From NCBI GenBank assembly GCA_035315125.1, contig DATFYI010000139.1, positions 1 to 9,557 of the forward strand: DNA of 9,557 nucleotides, in the 5' to 3' direction. Position numbers and translations under genes: made by a program. Under the pieces are notes generated by a model. It saw only the letters and a list, made by a program, of their open reading frames with translations, was not told where the DNA came from and did not search any database. Shown in pieces: positions 6,267 to 9,557 of this stretch; positions within the stretch are counted from its first letter, which is position 1, and every line of letters begins with the position of its first letter. The stretch is from DATFYI01 sp035315125. GTDB taxonomy: Bacteria; Chloroflexota; Anaerolineae; Anaerolineales; Anaerolineaceae.

Positions 6267-7462
6267 TTCAACGCCTCAGCGACAACCTGATCGAACGGTT
6301 TGAACATCGTTTTAAACTTATTCTTTGAAGAGGCGTAATAACAGGCCTTAGCGCTATCAGTTGCCAGGGCATTAAATCGTCCGCGGATAGGGGCAACGAC
6401 GCAGCAAGTATCCACAGCAATAAGCGCCCCGGATTCTTCAATGAGCCGGGTAAAACCCATCTGGTCTGCAATTTGCTTGATTGGGCGCGAAGTAGTAATC
6501 CAAAATTCTTTGGTGACTTTTTTCCCCGCCAGCAAATCGGCCAGGTGACCAATCTCGTTGATTGACAGGTGTGGGCAGCCCAAACTGACGAAGTCGATTT
6601 CGGCTGAAGAGGCCTCATTGAGCGATTCTGCTGCCCGGTCGATTTCTCCTTTGCTGATACGGATGCTCTCGGATGGAAGATCGAATAAAGCTGCTTCTGG
6701 TGTAATTCCCTGCATATGGAATAGGGCCGCGCCGCCATAAGTTGCCAGGCTGGCGCAGAAAGATTTAAGCTGATCGATGGTAGCTTGTTGGATACCGGTA
6801 ATGAATGGAACCGGTTTAGTCGCGTAGGTTTCCATCTTTTTCCCTATGACGATCCCTAAAGCTCCGAAATCACTGGTTTCTTGCAGGTCTGCCTCTACCT
6901 GGAAAGTGAAGGTTGGCTTACGGTTTTGCACCAGATGAAAGCCATATTCAGGGGTCCGACCGGAGATGGCAGCGGCCAGAGCACTCGGGCCGCCTTCGCG
7001 GTTGGTACGTGCCCCGATTACCGAATTGGCAAAAGCGACAGCGCTGCTCTCTGCCCAGCAAATATGCTCACCATAATGCGGCAGGTTACCGGAAAGAAAA
7101 GGCGTGCAGGTACAGGTAGTTATTACCCCCATGCGCGCGTAGGCCTTGATGACCCGCATTTGATTGAGTGCAAAGTCCTCAGAGATGCCCAATGAGCGCC
7201 AATTTTCAATATCCATACCGGCCGGGTTCAAAGTCGTTAACACCTGTGCTCGTCCCCCGCCATTTGCCATTTCGTCTAGAAAGCTCAAACCGGCCTCGTC
7301 CAGATTGTCATAACTGACACCGGAAATTTGTACAGATGACACCTGCACCATTCGTTCAGCACCGTAAATTGTCCCAAGCGCTGCCAGAATTTCCATGGCT
7401 TTGCGGGTTGAACGGCCATGTTTACCGGCCAGCATGTCCTGTTCTTCAGTGGTTAACCGCAT
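6263..7462 (-). CDS. Aconitase X large (catalytic) subunit; probable phosphomevalonate dehydratase large subunit
   Basis: This 399-residue protein matches the aconitase X catalytic family (DUF521). It starts 'LTTEEQDMLAGKHGRSTRKAMEIL', given here as LTTEEQDMLAGKHG (3-16) and TRKAMEIL (19-26). Candidate iron-sulfur ligands are in the conserved contexts TCTCTP (Cys117/Cys119), SLGCPH (Cys296) and DTCCVVAP (Cys353/Cys354). 'GARTNREGGPSALAAAISGRTPEYG' (~150-174) is the typical substrate-loop block. The enzyme would be a cytoplasmic [Fe-S] dehydratase working with the small subunit, overlapped by ATGA. The gene starts 3 nt after the UbiD-family stop codon. With that decarboxylase the set equals the archaeal branch from phosphomevalonate to isopentenyl phosphate. 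The alternative, hydroxyproline dehydration, lacks any proline-metabolism neighbour here. Confidence 0.92.
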   Translation of the reverse strand: MRLTTEEQDMLAGKHGRSTRKAMEILAALGTIYGAERMVQVSSVQISGVSYDNLDEAGLSFLDEMANGGGRAQVLTTLNPAGMDIENWRSLGISEDFALNQMRVIKAYARMGVITTCTCTPFLSGNLPHYGEHICWAESSAVAFANSVIGARTNREGGPSALAAAISGRTPEYGFHLVQNRKPTFTFQVEADLQETSDFGALGIVIGKKMETYATKPVPFITGIQQATIDQLKSFCASLATYGGAALFHMQGITPEAALFDLPSESIRISKGEIDRAAESLNEASSAEIDFVSLGCPHLSINEIGHLADLLAGKKVTKEFWITTSRPIKQIADQMGFTRLIEESGALIAVDTCCVVAPIRGRFNALATDSAKACYYASSKNKFKTMFKPFDQVVAEALK

Positions 7463-7465
7463 GGA

Positions 7466-8770
7466 TTATTCCTGGATAAACCTGGAGAGATCAATGTCCG
7501 GAAAAGGGGCTTTGTCGAACGATTTTCCGGTAGTAACCAGGGGTTTGGTCAGATCAAAGCCCACCTTTGTGGTTAGGTAAGTACTGGCTTCCGAGCTGGG
7601 GTCAAGACTGGATCCTTGTTCTTTATCTAAAATAATGATGTCTCGATCGGCCTGAAACCGGGTGGCCATGGCCCATTCTACTTCCTGTGGATTATAGATA
7701 TCAATGTCTTTATCGACGACGAAGATATGTTTACACGAGCGGTGTCCGGCAAAAGCGGCCAGGATGGCTTTGCGCCCGTCATCTTCGTTCTGTTTATCGA
7801 TTTTAATAATGGCATGAAGCCAGGAAGCTCCGCCTGGATCAACGTTGACATCCAGGCATTTAACCACCCCATTAACTTTTTTAAAGATGGTTGGCTCGCG
7901 CGGCATACCCATTAACAATTTATGTTCGAGGGCGCCGGGTAGCAGCGCCTGCCAGATTGCATCTTTGCGATGGGTGATGGCTTTGATTTCCAGAGTGGGT
8001 TCCTGGCGAACCACATCATAGGTTTCGGTCAGGTCCACAAACGGACCCTCGGCATGTTTTTCATCCAGGTAAACGGTTCCTTCCAGCACAAATTCTGTCT
8101 CAGCAGGTACGTACACATCGACTGTGCGGGCCTTGACCACTTGCAGCGGCTCAAGGGCGTTGGCAATTTCCAGTTCATCTACCCCAATTTGAATGGATGT
8201 GGCCGCCGCTGCCAGAACGTTAGGTGAATTACCTATACAGATGGCAACATCAATTTTTTTCTGGTCTTGTAAGAAGGCATCGAAATGACGGGAACGTACC
8301 ACCCGCATGGCGAGCCGGGTTTTTGAAAACTGCATACAACGATGAAAATCTACATTTTGACCATAGTTGGGGTGGCGAGCGATTACAATGCCGGAGCTGA
8401 TATAATTGCCACCATCCTGCTCACAGTGCCGCAAAATAGGCAGCAGATCGAGGTCCGGCTTGCTTTCAACGACCTGCTGGCAGGGTGCTTCGGTCACAAT
8501 TTGGCAGGGGGAGTGCTGGTTAATCGCCCTGGTCAGAGCTGGGATGATCTCTGAGATCGGGATACCGAAGTAGCTTGCAAAAGCAGCCTTACTACCGAAC
8601 AGATTGCCAACTACTCTAAAATCCGAATCTTTGACTTTCTCAAAAAGTACTGCTTCCGGCTCAACTTTTTTTAGGACACCGGCAATTTCATAATTCTTTG
8701 AAATCGGCGCGCTGACATGCAGCAGACGGCCGGTTTCGTCTAATTTTTTCAAATAGTCACGCAGGGACAT
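7466..8770 (-). CDS. UbiD-family decarboxylase; probable trans-anhydromevalonate 5-phosphate decarboxylase
   Basis: This 434-residue protein is a member of the UbiD family, which decarboxylates unsaturated acids using prenylated FMN made by UbiX. Visible marks are the N-terminal 'MSLRDYLKKLDETGRLLHVS', the cofactor-region block around residues 139-162 (NVDFHRCMQFSKTRLAMRV, with Arg144 and Arg152), and the active-site block 'EGPFVDLTETYD' (241-252), in which Glu241 matches the first acidic residue of the family E-x(4)-E pair and Asp246 replaces the second. Further blocks are 'VPAETEFVLEGTV' (221-233) and 'KVNGVVKCLDVNVDPGGASW'. It is shorter than E. coli UbiD (497 residues), like the archaeal members. 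As the first gene of an operon with both aconitase X subunits, it most likely makes isopentenyl phosphate from anhydromevalonate phosphate. The family is certain and the substrate inferred. The start codon has only a weak upstream GGAT. Confidence 0.9.
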   Translation of the reverse strand: MSLRDYLKKLDETGRLLHVSAPISKNYEIAGVLKKVEPEAVLFEKVKDSDFRVVGNLFGSKAAFASYFGIPISEIIPALTRAINQHSPCQIVTEAPCQQVVESKPDLDLLPILRHCEQDGGNYISSGIVIARHPNYGQNVDFHRCMQFSKTRLAMRVVRSRHFDAFLQDQKKIDVAICIGNSPNVLAAAATSIQIGVDELEIANALEPLQVVKARTVDVYVPAETEFVLEGTVYLDEKHAEGPFVDLTETYDVVRQEPTLEIKAITHRKDAIWQALLPGALEHKLLMGMPREPTIFKKVNGVVKCLDVNVDPGGASWLHAIIKIDKQNEDDGRKAILAAFAGHRSCKHIFVVDKDIDIYNPQEVEWAMATRFQADRDIIILDKEQGSSLDPSSEASTYLTTKVGFDLTKPLVTTGKSFDKAPFPDIDLSRFIQE

Positions 8771-8804
8771 ATCGAATTGATCCGATTAATTGAGATTTTC
8801 TGCG

Positions 8805-8813
8805 AGTATACCA
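8805..8813 (-). promoter_or_regulatory. Candidate extended -10 promoter of the UbiD/aconitase X operon
   Basis: The minus strand reads TGGTATACT: TATACT (8805-8810) preceded by TGn. No good -35 is found at 17 nt. The predicted start near 8798 gives a short leader of about 28 nt before the ATG at 8770. The promoter faces away from the aro promoter at 8883-8911. Confidence 0.5.
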
Positions 8814-8882
8814 TAGCAACAATAGTCGTAGTAGATTTGAGAAAGCCTATAGGATTACTTAAAAATGATTTTACAAAATCTA

Positions 8883-8911
8883 TTGACTTTGAATAAAACC
8901 ATCGTTATACT
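8883..8911 (+). promoter_or_regulatory. Sigma-70-type promoter of the aroH operon
   Basis: TTGACT (8883-8888), a 17-nt spacer and TATACT (8906-8911) make a near-consensus housekeeping promoter. The start point should be near 8918, giving a leader of nearly 200 nt before aroH that contains the leader peptide and attenuator. A strong promoter followed by an attenuator fits control mainly at the level of termination. Confidence 0.75.
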
Positions 8912-8954
8912 CTTTGAATAATACACTAGTTCAAAAAATAAAACTGACGTAAAA

Positions 8955-9035
8955 ATGCCTATCCTTTCAATTCGCTTTTATTATTACCGCTTCTATTTCG
9001 ACACCCATGCCGGGCAGCCGTTGGCGGTGCATTAG
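8955..9035 (+). CDS. Phe/Tyr-rich leader peptide (26 residues) of the aro attenuator
   Basis: ATG at 8955, TAG at 9033-9035, 26 codons. Codons 8-15 (8976-8999) read FYYYRFYF, seven aromatic residues out of eight, with no Trp anywhere. A cluster of codons for the end products just upstream of a terminator, before chorismate mutase and DAHP synthase genes, is the signature of ribosome-mediated attenuation, as in pheL. The peptide itself need have no function: its translation rate would report the supply of charged Phe-tRNA and Tyr-tRNA. The last codons (9018-9032) overlap the RNA segment that forms the antiterminator. No good ribosome binding site is visible upstream (ACTGACGTAAAA), the main weakness of the call. 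Confidence 0.8.
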   Translation: MPILSIRFYYYRFYFDTHAGQPLAVH

Positions 9036-9096
9036 CGGGTATAAAAGGACATCATTGAACCCAAAAAGCGAGACCAACCAACGGTCTCGCTTTTTT
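9002..9096 (+). promoter_or_regulatory. Transcription attenuator with alternative 1:2, 2:3 and 3:4 pairings
   Basis: Three mutually exclusive pairings can be drawn. 1:2: CACC and GCC (9002-9005, 9009-9011) with GGC and GGTG (9023-9029), with a 3-nt bulge. 2:3 (antiterminator): CCGTTGG (9018-9024) with CCAACGG (9078-9084), extended past a small internal loop by GGT (9026-9028) with ACC (9073-9075). 3:4: the terminator stem 9063-9075 with 9083-9095. A ribosome stalled on the aromatic codons (8976-8999) would cover segment 1 and leave segment 2 free, giving 2:3 and read-through. A ribosome reaching the stop at 9033 would mask segment 2, giving termination. An untranslated RNA would form 1:2 and 3:4. 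The geometry is read from the sequence; folding energies were not computed. Confidence 0.75.
9063..9096 (+). terminator. Intrinsic terminator (attenuator hairpin) before aroH
   Basis: A perfect 13-bp stem pairs AAAAAGCGAGACC (9063-9075) with GGTCTCGCTTTTT (9083-9095) around a 7-nt loop, followed directly by T residues. It ends 20 nt before the aroH start codon and lies inside the aro leader rather than behind a gene, so its role must be regulatory. Confidence 0.93.
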
Positions 9097-9115
9097 ATAT
9101 TTCTTGGAGGAAATT

Positions 9116-9487
9116 ATGCCTGTCAGAGGTGTAAGAGGAGCAATAACCGTAGAAGATGACCGGAGCGAATCAGTCCTCTCAGCCACAAAAGAGCTGCTGC
9201 TGGCAATTTTGAAGGCCAATCCCGGTCTAAATACCGAGGACCTGGCTAGCGCCTGGTTTACAGTGACCGACGATATCCGCTCGGTTTATCCAGCCCAAGC
9301 CGCTCGTGAGATCGGTTGGGGCTCTGTACCATTGATGTGCGCGCAAGAGATCCCGGTGTCCGGCAGCCTGCCACTTTGCATCCGTATCTTATTGAGCTGG
9401 AACACAGCTCTTGCTCAAGAATCAATACAGCATGTATATCTGGGTGCGGCAGCCAGCCTGCGACCTGATTTAGACAATTTGAAATAA
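9116..9487 (+). CDS. aroH: Chorismate mutase, AroH (monofunctional) class
   Basis: The enzyme rearranges chorismate to prephenate, the first step towards Phe and Tyr; AroH-class enzymes are cytoplasmic homotrimers. With the start at 9116 the protein has 123 residues, and all the active-site residues known from B. subtilis AroH appear at the same numbers: Arg7 (VRGVRGA), Glu78 (AQEIPV), Arg90 (CIRI), Tyr108 (HVYLG) and Arg116 (SLRPDL). This, and GGAGG (9106-9110) 5 nt upstream, fixes the start; a TTG at 9104 overlaps the ribosome binding site and can be discarded. The gene lies directly behind the attenuator and 18 nt before the DAHP synthase gene, so both should be controlled together by the supply of Phe and Tyr. 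Confidence 0.96.
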   Translation: MPVRGVRGAITVEDDRSESVLSATKELLLAILKANPGLNTEDLASAWFTVTDDIRSVYPAQAAREIGWGSVPLMCAQEIPVSGSLPLCIRILLSWNTALAQESIQHVYLGAAASLRPDLDNLK

Positions 9488-9505
9488 GTTTAAGGAGATT
9501 TAGCC

Positions 9506-9557
9506 ATGATGATCATAATGAACACCAATGCAACACAAGAAGAGATTAAATCCGTGA
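9506..9557 (+). CDS. aroF: 3-deoxy-7-phosphoheptulonate (DAHP) synthase, N-terminal fragment (cut by the right edge)
   Basis: Only 17 codons are present, reading MMIIMNTNATQEEIKSV. The pattern 'M-I-x-M-x(2-3)-A-T-x-E-E-I' is typical of the N-terminal ferredoxin-like regulatory domain of type I-beta DAHP synthases, which catalyse the first committed step of the shikimate pathway (phosphoenolpyruvate plus erythrose 4-phosphate). AAGGAG (9492-9497) lies 8 nt before the ATG at 9506; a second ATG at 9509 is possible. The position after aroH supports the call, since these two genes are often paired. The catalytic domain is outside the window. Confidence 0.75.
   Translation, partial: MMIIMNTNATQEEIKSV

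Noticed and set aside
6268..6738. 156-codon minus-strand ORF
   Set aside because: It is a shadow of the aconitase X large-subunit gene in another frame; low-complexity Arg/Ser-rich translation without any motif.
8918..9100. T-box riboswitch or Trp-type leader before aroH
   Set aside because: The conserved T-box sequence (AGGGTGGNACCGCG) is absent and the leader ORF has no Trp codons; the Phe/Tyr leader peptide explains the region better.

Overview
The window looks like a piece of a bacterial chromosome, most likely from the Chloroflexota (an Anaerolineae-like lineage). That assignment is an inference from gene content: nickel-pincer cofactor genes, a split aconitase X with a UbiD-family decarboxylase (an archaeal-type mevalonate module), an AroH-type chorismate mutase in front of a DAHP synthase, and a GAF-PAS sensor. 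No RNA genes, insertion sequences, CRISPR arrays or phage genes are visible.

Layout. (1) 1-700, minus: the N-terminal part of a GAF-PAS sensor protein that runs off the left edge. (2) 1007-1933, plus: a secreted protein made of two tandem copies of a ~117-residue helical unit, closed by a strong terminator (1952-1996). (3) 2177-4996, plus: a tightly coupled larB-larE-larC operon for the nickel-pincer nucleotide (NPN) cofactor of LarA-family racemases and epimerases. A perfect inverted repeat (2097-2126) with NikR-like spacing lies just upstream, and no larA is in the window. (4) 8770 down to 5024, minus: a four-gene operon of UbiD-family decarboxylase, aconitase X large subunit, aconitase X small subunit and a C39-like lipoprotein. 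The first three match the archaeal mevalonate branch (phosphomevalonate dehydratase plus anhydromevalonate-phosphate decarboxylase), which ends in isopentenyl phosphate. (5) 8883-9557, plus: a promoter, a Phe/Tyr-rich leader peptide, mutually exclusive RNA hairpins ending in an intrinsic terminator, then aroH and the first codons of a DAHP synthase gene.

How they work together. The lar operon supplies an organometallic cofactor to an enzyme encoded elsewhere. The minus-strand operon probably feeds isoprenoid (membrane lipid) synthesis. The aro operon supplies chorismate and prephenate for Phe and Tyr. The leader before aroH has the parts of a classical transcription attenuator: aromatic codons, a 1:2 hairpin, a 2:3 antiterminator and a 3:4 terminator, placed so that a ribosome starved for Phe-tRNA or Tyr-tRNA would favour read-through. 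This attenuator, the bacterial copy of the archaeal mevalonate cassette, and the candidate nickel operator before larB are the most interesting items here.
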